Source of the DNA: Solimonas flava DSM 18980
GTDB lineage: Bacteria > Pseudomonadota > Gammaproteobacteria > Nevskiales > Nevskiaceae
Assembly: GCF_000426685.1 (NCBI RefSeq)
Contig: NZ_AUFV01000013.1
Coordinates: 78,738 to 142,737, forward strand
DNA length: 64,000 bases
Direction: 5' to 3'
The position numbers were made by a program, and so were the translations under genes. Within the stretch, counting starts at the first letter, position 1; the number at the start of each line of letters is the position of its first letter. Below, piece after piece: positions 35,078 to 42,593 of this stretch. Below the pieces are notes generated by a model, which was given only the letters and a program-made list of their open reading frames with translations, ran no database searches and had not been told where the DNA came from.

Positions 35078-35275
35078 TACCGCCGAATTCGGTATCGGCC
35101 AGTTCTCAGACCGAGGGAACATTCCGCTGCGCGATACGGCATCATGAGGCGGGGATTGCTCGGCGTGCTTAGGCCGCTTCGCGGAGAAACGGGTTATTGG
35201 AATCAAATGCTTAGTTGGATTTGCCACCACGCGCCGCGGTATGAATAGGCCGACCCCGGCATCCGTTTATTAACT

Positions 35276-35965
35276 GTTGGACCTAAAGCCGTTATGAGCC
35301 ATTTTCTTGGATTAATTGAGCGGCTAAACATGCCTGCGGGGTGGCTTATCGCACTTCTTTTGACGACGGCACCTGTACTGATAGGTGTCCTCAGATCGAT
35401 CATCACGTTTCACAACGAGTTCGTTCTGCATCGGCGGGCCAAAAATATTGAAAGAGCGCTTTCGTCGTTGCCTGCTTCAACCGTTGAGCATGACATCTTG
35501 GTTGAAGGGCGCGCCCAAGAGGCAGTCCTGATCAATATCGGCCTTCGTCTTTCTGGCATTGAAAGAAGTGTAGTCCTCCGCTGGGTGCAAAGTGCACCAG
35601 TGACTCTAGATTTGGTGCGAAGGTCATGGCCTCAAGTTACTTGGGAAGACGGAGTTCTTTTCCCTAGGTTGACTTGGTACGACAAGCTGTACATGTGGTA
35701 CAGCATTGCCGTCTGCGCCTTCCTACTATTTGCAGGAGCACTAATGCTTTTGTTGGTTTTCAAGCAAGCTGCGCTCGAAGGAAAAGTTCAGCTTTTTCTC
35801 TTGCCATTTGCGTTATTTCTGACAGCAGGCTTGGTTGTTAAGCAGGTGGAGGCGTGCCTAGGTGCACGACGGTTAATCTATCGCTTGGAGAAGTTCGGTT
35901 GGTCCAACAAGGCGCTCCAGCCGACCGACCCCGCCTCCGGCGGGGCCGGCGGCTGAGCTGAGGCG
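35276..35965 (+). mobile_element. Single integron gene cassette (no integrase in window)
   Basis: A GTTRRRY core site, GTTGGAC at 35276-35282, precedes the gene and a full attC follows it, with the next core GTTGAAC at 35965-35971. Cassette length from cut point to cut point is about 689 bp. The encoded gene starts 18 bases after the left core and stops inside attC, the usual compact design. No tyrosine-type integron integrase is present and no upstream attC is recognisable, so this looks like a lone cassette or a CALIN remnant. Confidence 0.7.
35294..35956 (+). CDS. Cassette-encoded membrane protein of unknown function
   Basis: 220 residues with three or four hydrophobic segments: about 15-36 (AGWLIALLLTTAPVLIGVLR), 140-163 (YSIAVCAFLLFAGALMLLLV) and 173-191 (LFLLPFALFLTAGLVV). 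The central ~100 residues are soluble. The last ~16 residues (NKALQPTDPASGGAGG) are encoded by attC and are not native protein. Clearly lower GC than flanking chromosomal genes, which fits acquisition. Start ATG at 35294; no strong ribosome site. I recognise no family; cassette membrane proteins include toxins, defence and stress functions, none assignable here. Confidence 0.75.
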   Translation: MSHFLGLIERLNMPAGWLIALLLTTAPVLIGVLRSIITFHNEFVLHRRAKNIERALSSLPASTVEHDILVEGRAQEAVLINIGLRLSGIERSVVLRWVQSAPVTLDLVRRSWPQVTWEDGVLFPRLTWYDKLYMWYSIAVCAFLLFAGALMLLLVFKQAALEGKVQLFLLPFALFLTAGLVVKQVEACLGARRLIYRLEKFGWSNKALQPTDPASGGAGG

Positions 35966-35971
35966 TTGAAC
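35902..35971 (+). other. attC recombination site (70 bp)
   Basis: R'' GTCCAAC (35902-35908) pairs with R' GTTGAAC (35965-35971) in six of seven positions. L'' reads GCTCCAGCC and the inverse of L' reads GCTCAGCC: identical apart from one extra base, the extrahelical base that marks attC strand identity. A central hairpin with arms CCCCGCC and GGCGGGG lies between. All core features of an integron attC are present. Confidence 0.85.
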
Positions 35972-36057
35972 GACCGCTTCTGGCACATAGCATTCAGCCG
36001 GAGTTGTTGCGCCGCTTGCGCAGCGCCGCGCAGATGGAGCAGAAGGTCGGCGCATGA

Positions 36058-36189
36058 AGCGCCGGCCTTCTTCATCGCGACACCTATCAGGCTTCGACGA
36101 GCCGCATCCTGTCGCTGGTGATGTTCACGCCGGTCGAGGCGATTCCGGTGTTCAAGGAATCGGACGCGGCGGACATCCGTCAGCGCTGA
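36058..36189 (+). pseudogene. Gene 3' remnant after the cassette
   Basis: A stop-delimited frame encodes DTYQASTSRILSLVMFTPVE followed by AIPVFKESDAADIRQR and a stop, with no start and an in-frame stop at 36055. It reads like the C-terminus of a lost chromosomal gene cut off by the insertion to its left. Family not identified. No other feature in 35972-36198. Confidence 0.3.
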
Positions 36190-36198
36190 ACCCCTCCC

Positions 36199-37245
36199 TC
36201 AGCGCAGGCGCACCAGCTCCGGCACGCGCTGCGCCGCTTCGGCGCCGCGGCGCACGTCGAGCGGCGACAGGCCGGTCCAGGCCTTCAGCGCGCGTGTCAG
36301 GCCGTTGGGCTCGGCGAAACCGGCGCGCAGCGAGACCTCGCCGATCGGCAGCTCGCCGGCGTGCAGCCATTTCATCGCCAGCTCGCAGCGCACTTCTTCC
36401 TTGACCAGGCGGTAGCTCGAACACTCGGCCTGCAGGCGCCGGCGCAGGGTCTGGCTGCTCAGGTGCAGCGCGCCGGCGGCGTCCTCGATCGACGGCAGCG
36501 TCTGCAGCGCCTCGAGCTGGGCCTTGAGCCGCGCCTTGAGCTGCGACTTGAACGACACGTGCCCGCCGTACAGCGCCGCGCGGTCGAGGTCCTTCGGCGC
36601 CATGAAGCCGTTGAGGTCGGCGCGGCTGCGCACGACCGGCCGATCGAGATAACGCGCCGGGAGCAGCAGGCGCGGCTGCGCCTGCGAGAAGCGGCACAGG
36701 CCGCTGAGCATCTCCGAGTATTCCTCCGGGCTGCCGACGCGCGCGTGCGCGAAGTCGGCGGCGACCACCGGAATCTCCTCGCCGATCAGCCAGCCGGCGA
36801 GATGCGTCCACAGCATGAACCACCACTCGTTGAGGAAGCCCTGCGGATCGAGCCGCGGCTGCGCGATGTGCATCTCGATCGCCGCCAGCTCGCCGCCGGC
36901 CTGCAGCTCGAAACGGATGTCCGGCGTCTGGCTGGCGTAGAACGCAAACGCGCGCTGCAGCGTCGCGCCGAGCGCACCGCCGGTGACCGTGCCCTCGCAC
37001 ATCATCTCGAAGGTGCCGAGCGGGCATGGCGAGCGCGTGAAGCCGCAAAACTCGTCGGCCATCAGCAGCTTGAGATTGCGCGACACGCGGAAGAAGGTCT
37101 GCACGTCGATCGGCTCACGCTCGTCGCGCAGCAGCGCCGGCGCGATCGGGATCGCCTCGCAGATCGTGCGCTCGCCGTAGCCGCGCCGCGCCGCGCTGCG
37201 GATCAGCGTGCGCGCGTAGCGGTTGATCAGGCCCGGTGCTGGCAT
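36199..37245 (-). CDS. AraC-family regulator (arabinose-binding-domain type)
   Basis: 348 residues. The N-terminal ~200 residues are of the AraC effector-domain type shared with ArgR/OruR-like regulators (TRSPCPLGTFEMMCEGTVTG near 69-88; NEWWFMLWTHLAGWL). The C-terminal double HTH: LQTLPSIEDAAGALHLSSQTLRRRL-like first motif (about 245-270) and GEVSLRAGFAEPNGLTRALK second motif. Likely an activator of a nearby catabolic or envelope gene; the plus-strand pair at 37422 diverges from it across 176 bases. Confidence 0.9.
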   Translation of the reverse strand: MPAPGLINRYARTLIRSAARRGYGERTICEAIPIAPALLRDEREPIDVQTFFRVSRNLKLLMADEFCGFTRSPCPLGTFEMMCEGTVTGGALGATLQRAFAFYASQTPDIRFELQAGGELAAIEMHIAQPRLDPQGFLNEWWFMLWTHLAGWLIGEEIPVVAADFAHARVGSPEEYSEMLSGLCRFSQAQPRLLLPARYLDRPVVRSRADLNGFMAPKDLDRAALYGGHVSFKSQLKARLKAQLEALQTLPSIEDAAGALHLSSQTLRRRLQAECSSYRLVKEEVRCELAMKWLHAGELPIGEVSLRAGFAEPNGLTRALKAWTGLSPLDVRRGAEAAQRVPELVRLR

Positions 37246-37421
37246 GGCGGAACGGGACGGCGGACGTCGGGAGCGAACGCCTCAGCAGCCTAGGCGGCGC
37301 CCGCGCCGCGCCGCCTGCTGCAAACGGATGATGCTCGGCGCGGCGCGCACGGTGCGTCTTGCGCGCCGCCACGCGACGCGCCATCGTCGCGCCGGGGGCA
37401 TCACCGAAAAAGGGGGACCAC

Positions 37422-37832
37422 ATGCCGGAACTCAGCCAGGACAATCCTGCCCACGTCAGCATCTATTTCTTTCTGCGCGTGGCGGAACATCAGACCGATC
37501 GCCCGTTCACCGGCGACGATCAGCATCCCGGTGCCGGCACGCAGCGGCTGCGCGACCTGCTCTACTACAACAGCGCCGCGACGCCGGCCCTGCTGCGCCA
37601 GATCGCCGCGATGATGGCGCACAAGCTGGTGCTCTGCATCGAGACCTACTACACGCGCCAGCGCGAGGACGACTACGCCGATCTGACGCTGCCCGAGCTG
37701 GTCGCCGAGTTCGCCAATCTGCTCGTGCAGGGCGGCGCCACTGTCTACGAACTCGCCGAAAAAGCCGACGCCGTGTTCCGCTACCGCAACGAGAAAAGCG
37801 CGGTGATGCCGATCGGAGGCGACGCGCTATGA
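37422..37832 (+). CDS. Conserved protein of unknown function (136 aa)
   Basis: 136 residues from the ATG at 37422 with a GGGGGA ribosome site. Largely alpha-helical: AHVSIYFFLRVAEHQTDRPF, TPALLRQIAAMMAHKLVLCI and PELVAEFANLLVQGGATVYE. No signal peptide or metal motif. Its stop overlaps the ATG of the next gene (ATGA), so the two are translationally coupled. Family not recognised. Confidence 0.65.
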   Translation: MPELSQDNPAHVSIYFFLRVAEHQTDRPFTGDDQHPGAGTQRLRDLLYYNSAATPALLRQIAAMMAHKLVLCIETYYTRQREDDYADLTLPELVAEFANLLVQGGATVYELAEKADAVFRYRNEKSAVMPIGGDAL

Positions 37833-38818
37833 AAGCGATCCACGGCCTCGCCCTGCTCTGCCTGCTGTCCGCCGGCACTGCGCTCGCCACCGACAGCCCG
37901 GCGCGCCCGGCGCCGTACCTGCAGCTCAAATACTTCGAGCCGACCGGCGGCGACGGCGACGGCCAGGGCCGCGGCGGCCTCGGCTTCAGCTACGGCTTCG
38001 ACCTGAAGCTCGCCGACACCGAGCCGGACGTCTGGCGCAGCGACGAGAAGTTCTCGCAGTGGCGTCTCGGCCTCAAAGCCGACGGCAACGTCGCTTTCGA
38101 CGCCGACCTCAATCCCGCCGACTTCCTGAAGACGGCGTTCGATTTCCTCTACGAATACTCCTGGGTGCAGAACTACCGCAGCGACCTGCCGGCCGACTGC
38201 AATCCGCAGGACCCGGCGACGATGGCGAACTGCCCGGACGATCTCAGCGGCGACGCGCTGCGGCTGGCGGGCGGCGCAAGCGCCAGCCTCGAATCGGACC
38301 AGCGCTTCGACAACAAGGCCTACACCTACGGCGGCGTGCTGGCGGTGGTCTACAACCCCGCGCCGTCGTCGCCGGCGGCGCGCCTCAATCCGTTCGAGGC
38401 GCCGTTCCGCCTGCTGCGCCAGCTCACCGGCGAGGAACTCGGCTCGATGCCGGCGCCGAACAGCTTCCCGGTGCTGCGTCTGGCCTACGAGCGCGTCGAT
38501 CCGGACCAGGACGACGCGCGCAAGGCGGCGGAAGGCACGCTGCAGGCCTACGACCGCATCGGCGCCGAGATCGGCTTCACCACGGTCGCCGGCCGCGCGT
38601 CCGGCAAGCGCGTCAACTTCGACCTGTCGTGGCGCATCTTCCAGGAGATCGCGCCGTCCGCCGCGGTGCGCGCCGCCGACCTCGACCGCTTCCAGTACCT
38701 CGCCGCCGCGCTGGAACTCGACGGCGGCTGGCGCCTGACCTACACCACCGGCAAGCTGCCGTTCGACCAGCGCAACGACGACGTCTGGGAACTCGGCTAC
38801 CGCTTCCACTTCGAGTGA
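37829..38818 (+). CDS. Exported, outer-membrane-like beta-barrel protein
   Basis: 329 residues. Signal peptide GLALLCLLSAGTALA, then a chain of alternating hydrophobic/polar strands (PYLQLKYFEPTGGDG, LGFSYGFDLKLADTE, WRLGLKADGNVAFDADLNPA), ending in a C-terminal aromatic residue pattern ELGYRFHFE close to the outer-membrane beta-signal. The acidic penultimate context is unusual for a beta-signal. Coupled to the preceding helical protein. Family and cargo unknown. Confidence 0.6.
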   Translation: MKAIHGLALLCLLSAGTALATDSPARPAPYLQLKYFEPTGGDGDGQGRGGLGFSYGFDLKLADTEPDVWRSDEKFSQWRLGLKADGNVAFDADLNPADFLKTAFDFLYEYSWVQNYRSDLPADCNPQDPATMANCPDDLSGDALRLAGGASASLESDQRFDNKAYTYGGVLAVVYNPAPSSPAARLNPFEAPFRLLRQLTGEELGSMPAPNSFPVLRLAYERVDPDQDDARKAAEGTLQAYDRIGAEIGFTTVAGRASGKRVNFDLSWRIFQEIAPSAAVRAADLDRFQYLAAALELDGGWRLTYTTGKLPFDQRNDDVWELGYRFHFE

Positions 38819-38842
38819 GCGCGGCCACCGGCCCGTGCGCCC

Positions 38843-39334
38843 TCAGCGCGCGGGCCGCGGCCGCGAGGCCAGCCAGGCGTCGACGCTGACGCGGCCCGGC
38901 CCGGCCATCAGCAGCCAGAAGAAGACGAGCACGTACAGCACCTCGTCGAGCTCGACGAACTCGTCGAGCGTCGAGATGCCGGGCAGCACGACGACGACGA
39001 GCGCGACCAGCATGTTGAAGATCATCGGCAGCATCGTCAGCCGCGTCGCCAGGCCGAGCATGATGAGCAGGCCGCCGGCGAACTCGGTGCAGGCGCTGAC
39101 GGCGGCGCTGAGTTCCGGCAGCGGGATGCCCCAGTTCGCGAAGCGCGCGGCGAAGCCGTCGAGGTTGTGCAGCTTGGCCCAGCCGGTTTCCAGCCAGAAA
39201 TAGCCGAACACCAGGCGCAGCAGCAGCGGCGCCAGCCCGTCATAGCGCGCCGCCAGGCGCAGCAGGCGCTCGCGCAGCGCAGCGGACGCCGGCCGGGGCG
39301 CGGCGGCGGTGTCACTGAGGGTCGGGGTTTGCAT
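38843..39334 (-). CDS. DoxX-family membrane protein of the bufferin operon
   Basis: 163 residues with four hydrophobic helices (LAPLLLRLVFGYFWLETGWA, FAGGLLIMLGLATRLTMLPM, IFNMLVALVVVVLP, VLYVLVFFWLLMAGPG). The LRLVFGYFWLETGWAKL helix followed by GIPLPELSA is characteristic of DoxX. In bufferin operons a DoxX protein is a frequent last gene and may handle redox equivalents or membrane steps of metal handling. Its ATG lies inside the 3' end of the DUF2063 gene (23-base overlap), so expression is coupled. Confidence 0.9.
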   Translation of the reverse strand: MQTPTLSDTAAAPRPASAALRERLLRLAARYDGLAPLLLRLVFGYFWLETGWAKLHNLDGFAARFANWGIPLPELSAAVSACTEFAGGLLIMLGLATRLTMLPMIFNMLVALVVVVLPGISTLDEFVELDEVLYVLVFFWLLMAGPGRVSVDAWLASRPRPAR

Positions 39335-40226
39335 CGCGGGACTCCGGTTCTGGAAGCAGGGATTCGGGAAACAGCGGTTCGGGAAGCGGGGGTTCGGGAA
39401 CCGGCAGCACCGCGGCCGGCGGCGCGGCGAAGCGCATCAGCAGCTCATCGTCGAGCCAGCGCTTGAGCAGGCTCGCGGCGCGCAGCGCGACGTCGGCCTG
39501 CGCGGTGACGCCGGCCAGACCTTCGCAGAGCGCGCCGAAGCGGCAGCCGCCGCGCAGCGCCGGCAGCACGGCGACCTCGTCGTCGTCGAGCGCGCGCCAG
39601 TGCACCTCGCGGCCGCGGCGCCAGAGCAGCCAGACGCGCGGCGCGACGGTGCGCTGCGGCGCCGGCAGCGGCTGCTGCTGCGCGTGCGCGAGCACCCGCG
39701 CCGGCGCGTTGCCGCGCAGGCGCAGCAGCCGCGTCGACGGCCGCAAACGCAGCGGCAGCGCCGCCCAGCGCGCGGCCTCGATGCCGGCCAGATCGGCGAG
39801 CAGCGCGACGTCGGCGTCGGCGGCGTCGAAGACCTCGCCCTGCGCCCACTCGAAGGCGGCCAGCTCGGCAAGCTCGTCGCGCCGGGCGGGTGCCACGCCG
39901 GGCGCGCGGCGCAGCCAGCGCGGCAGGTGCCGGCCGAAGTCGCGCAGCGACGGCCGGTCGGACGGATGCGCGACCAGATAATCGCGGCCCAGCGCCGCGA
40001 ACGCGGACGCGCCGAGCACGGCCTGCAGCACCGGATAGTCGCGGCCGAGCACTTCGACTAGGCGCAGGCGATAGGCCTCGGTGTAGACGCGGGCGCGGAT
40101 GCGCGCGTCGCCGGCATCGCGCGCGGCGAGCGCCGGCGCGGCGGCGCCGTGCAGCAGCGTCGCCGTCCACTGCGCCTGCCAGTCGGCGAGCGCGGGCGCG
40201 GCGTGCAACGCGGGCCGCGCGCTCAT
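39312..40226 (-). CDS. bufC: DUF2063 protein, bufferin-maturation partner (BufC-like)
   Basis: 304 residues from the ATG at 40226. The N-terminal DUF2063 domain begins about residue 13 (LADWQAQWTATLLHGAA) and contains RVYTEAYRLRLVEVLGRDYPVL and GRDYLVAHPSDRPSLRDFGR, both family signatures. Works with the DUF692 maturase encoded upstream, probably as precursor-binding partner. The C-terminus carries a Pro-Glu tract (PVPEPPLPEPLFPESLLPEP) encoded by short direct repeats and not part of the family. Start overlaps the maturase stop by 4 bases. Confidence 0.88.
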   Translation of the reverse strand: MSARPALHAAPALADWQAQWTATLLHGAAAPALAARDAGDARIRARVYTEAYRLRLVEVLGRDYPVLQAVLGASAFAALGRDYLVAHPSDRPSLRDFGRHLPRWLRRAPGVAPARRDELAELAAFEWAQGEVFDAADADVALLADLAGIEAARWAALPLRLRPSTRLLRLRGNAPARVLAHAQQQPLPAPQRTVAPRVWLLWRRGREVHWRALDDDEVAVLPALRGGCRFGALCEGLAGVTAQADVALRAASLLKRWLDDELLMRFAAPPAAVLPVPEPPLPEPLFPESLLPEPESRDANPDPQ

Positions 40227-41077
40227 GCCGCCGCCTGCGGCAGCGCCGCCGCGGCGATGGCGCGCGCCTGATCGAGTTCGGCGAGCAGTTCGGCGAGCGG
40301 CGGCATGCGGTCGTCGCGCTCGATCATCGCCGGCAGCGCGCCGAAGCGGCGCAGCGCGTAGGCGTAGAGCGCCCAGACTTCGGCGCAGACCGGCGCGTCG
40401 TGCGTGTCGATCAGCAGGCCGCTGCCCGGCGGCCCTTCGCTGTGCCCGGCGAGATGGATCTGCCGCACGCAGCCGCGCGGCAGGCCGTCGATGAAGTCGT
40501 GCGGATCGAAGCCGTGGTTGCGGCTGTTGACGTAGACATTGTTGACGTCGAGCAGCACGCCGCAGCCGGATTCGGCGACGACCGCGGCGATGAACTGCCA
40601 CTCGCGCAGCGGCTCGCCGGCGACGCGCACATAGCTGGAGACGTTCTCCAGCGCGAGCGGCGCACCGAGCGCGTCCTGCACCTGGCGCACGCGCCGCGCG
40701 ACGTGGCGCACCGCCTCGTCGGTGTGCGGCAGCGGCATCAGCTCGTGCAGGTTCACGCCGCCGGTGCCGGTCCAGCACAGATGATCGGAAATCAGCCGCG
40801 GCCGCACGCGGCGCGCCAGCGCGGCGAGGCGGCGCAGGTAGTCGCGGTCGAGCGGATCGACGCCGCCGATCGACAGCGACACGCCGTGCATCGCCAGCGG
40901 ATAGCGCTCGGCGATGCGGTCGAGCCAGTACAGCGGCGGGCCGCCGCCGACCAGATAGTTCTCGCTGACGATCTCGAACCAGTCGAGCGCCGGCGCGCCG
41001 GCGACGATGGCTTCGTAGTGTTCAGAGCGCAGGCCGAGACCGAAGCCGTGCAGCGGCGGAGACGGAAAGGCAGGCAT
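40223..41077 (-). CDS. bufB: DUF692 / MNIO-family bufferin maturase (BufB-like)
   Basis: 284 residues from the ATG at 41077. Multinuclear non-heme iron oxidase (MNIO, DUF692) TIM barrel: GLGLRSEHYEAIV, WFEIVSENYLVGGG, MHGVSLSIGGVDPLD, ISDHLCWTG, LENVSSYVR, LLDVNNVYVNSRNHGFD, IHLAGHSEG and IDTHDAPV supply the His/Asp/Glu iron ligands. Characterised homologues oxidise cysteine residues of precursor peptides to heterocycles. The precursor gene lies 73 bases upstream, the DUF2063 partner overlaps downstream. Family assignment is strong. Confidence 0.95.
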   Translation of the reverse strand: MPAFPSPPLHGFGLGLRSEHYEAIVAGAPALDWFEIVSENYLVGGGPPLYWLDRIAERYPLAMHGVSLSIGGVDPLDRDYLRRLAALARRVRPRLISDHLCWTGTGGVNLHELMPLPHTDEAVRHVARRVRQVQDALGAPLALENVSSYVRVAGEPLREWQFIAAVVAESGCGVLLDVNNVYVNSRNHGFDPHDFIDGLPRGCVRQIHLAGHSEGPPGSGLLIDTHDAPVCAEVWALYAYALRRFGALPAMIERDDRMPPLAELLAELDQARAIAAAALPQAAA

Positions 41078-41150
41078 CGCAGGCTCGCGTGAAGGCGGAC
41101 GGGACGACGGCAGGCCCTCGCCGCGTGCAGCGAGGGCCGCGCGCCGGACT

Positions 41151-41438
41151 TCAGTGCGCCTTCTTCTCCGGCGCCTCGAACTTGCCGCCGGCCGCGGTGC
41201 ACTCGTCGGCGCCGGCTTCGGTGAAGCCCTGGCCCTTGCAGGCGTTCTGGCCCTTGCAGGCGTTGTGCGCGCTCTTGCAGGCGCTCTGGCCCTTGCAGGC
41301 GTTGGCGCCCATGCAGTGCCCGGCCTTGCCGGCGGACTCGCCGGCCTGCGCCATCGGCGCGGCGAGGAACAGCGTGGCGGCGGCGGCCGCGAGCGAGAAA
41401 CCGGACAGCGAAGCGGACTTGGCGATCGTGACGGACAT
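41151..41438 (-). CDS. bufA: Bufferin precursor peptide, periplasmic Cys-rich (BufA-like)
   Basis: 95 residues. Signal peptide with hydrophobic core SLAAAAATLFLAAPMAQA, then a Lys/Gly/Cys-rich core with Cys at 42, 48, 54, 61, 67 and 80, four of them in CKGQ/CKS-type contexts (NACKGQSACKSAHNACKGQN). This pattern is that of bufferins, RiPP metallophores exported via Sec and thought to bind copper after Cys oxidation by the MNIO enzyme. The long form with C-K-G-Q-N repeats fits the BufA2-type subgroup by memory. First gene of the operon; a regulatory site lies upstream. Confidence 0.9.
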   Translation of the reverse strand: MSVTIAKSASLSGFSLAAAAATLFLAAPMAQAGESAGKAGHCMGANACKGQSACKSAHNACKGQNACKGQGFTEAGADECTAAGGKFEAPEKKAH

Positions 41439-41537
41439 GGTCGTGTACCTCGTGGTGTGAAGAAGGATTTGCCGTTGCCGGCAACGTCGCCGGCGGTCCG
41501 GCGCGACGTCGGAGCCATCTTCGCCAGCGCCACCGCG

Positions 41538-41567
41538 CGCCGATATTTCCGCGCGTCCCGCCGATAT
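41538..41567. promoter_or_regulatory. Direct repeat CGCCGATAT, 21-bp spacing, likely AraC operator
   Basis: CGCCGATAT at 41538-41546 and again at 41559-41567, exactly 21 bases apart (two helical turns), in the 219-base gap between bufA and the divergent AraC gene. AraC-type activators bind such in-phase direct repeats. Sequence match is exact; binding is inferred. Confidence 0.45.
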
Positions 41568-41657
41568 GCCGCAGCGTCCGGCACGCGCGCCGGCGTGAAC
41601 GATCCGCACCGCGACAGGGACGATCGGGCATGGCCGCGCGCGCGAACGCTGCCTACG

Positions 41658-42581
41658 ATGGCCGCCATGAACCTGCCCGCCGCCCGCCCCACGCCCCCGA
41701 CGCTCGACGCCGTGCTCGAATCGGTGCTCAGCGCCTATCAGCTGCGCGTCGAGATCACCGCCAACGTCCGCTACTGCGGCAGCTGGCACGAGCGCGAGCC
41801 GACCACGCGCTTCGGCCAGTTCCACCTCGTCACCGAAGGCGAATGCTGGGTCAGCGGCGAAGCGCTGCCGGCGCCGGAACATCTGGTGCGCGGCGATCTG
41901 ATCGTGTTTCCCTGCGGCGTGCGCCACTCGCTGGCCTCGTCGCCGGACCCGCGCCTGCCGCCGGCCGATGCCGACGCCGTCACCTCGATGCTGTGCGGCG
42001 AGCTGGAATTCCTGATGGGCCAGCACAACCCGGTGTTCAGCGCGCTGCCGGCCTGCTTCATCGTCCGCGCCGCCGACAGCAGCGACGCCTTCCGCCAGCT
42101 CGCGGCGATGCTGATCGAAACGTCCGAGGACCGGCGCTGGGGCCGGCAGATGGTGCAGAACAAGCTCGCCGACTCGCTGTTCACGATGGCGGTCTGCGAG
42201 TACGTGCGCAGCGTCGGCGAGCCGCGCGGCCTGCTCGCGGCGATGACCGATCTGCGCCTGTCGCGGGCGCTCGCGGCGATGCACGAGCGGCCCGGTGAGG
42301 ACTGGACGATCCAGGCGCTCGCGCAGCTCGCCGGCATGTCGCGCACGGCGTTCGCCGAGCGCTTCGCGCAGACCGTCGGCCTGCCGCCGATGCAGTACCT
42401 CGCGAACTGGCGCGCGACCGAAGCGCGGCGCCTGCTGAAGAACCGGCGCCTGTCGGTGGCGTGGATCGCCGAACTGCTCGGCTACCGCAGCGAGGCGGCG
42501 TTCCGGCGCTTCTTCAAGCGCGTCGAGGGCGTCGGCCCCGGCCGCGTGCGCGCGGCGCCGAGCGACGCCGCACCACGCTGA
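41658..42581 (+). CDS. AraC-family regulator with cupin domain
   Basis: 307 residues from the ATG at 41658 (another ATG three codons on). N-terminal cupin-type domain: SWHEREPTTRFGQFHLVTEG, LVRGDLIVFPCGVRHSL and ALPACFIVRA. C-terminal helix-turn-helix pair: IQALAQLAGMSRTAFAERFA and LSVAWIAELLGYRSEAAFRR, then FKRVEGVGPG. Divergent from bufA with a direct-repeat site between, so it is a plausible regulator of the bufferin operon, although the adjacent MFS gene (convergent) might also be involved. Confidence 0.88.
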   Translation: MAAMNLPAARPTPPTLDAVLESVLSAYQLRVEITANVRYCGSWHEREPTTRFGQFHLVTEGECWVSGEALPAPEHLVRGDLIVFPCGVRHSLASSPDPRLPPADADAVTSMLCGELEFLMGQHNPVFSALPACFIVRAADSSDAFRQLAAMLIETSEDRRWGRQMVQNKLADSLFTMAVCEYVRSVGEPRGLLAAMTDLRLSRALAAMHERPGEDWTIQALAQLAGMSRTAFAERFAQTVGLPPMQYLANWRATEARRLLKNRRLSVAWIAELLGYRSEAAFRRFFKRVEGVGPGRVRAAPSDAAPR

Positions 42582-42593
42582 GCGAACGCCCGC

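Noticed and set aside
35214..35220. GTTGGAT as an additional cassette core
   Set aside because: Matches the short GTTRRRY pattern but has no attC arms around it; the 7-bp pattern is expected by chance.
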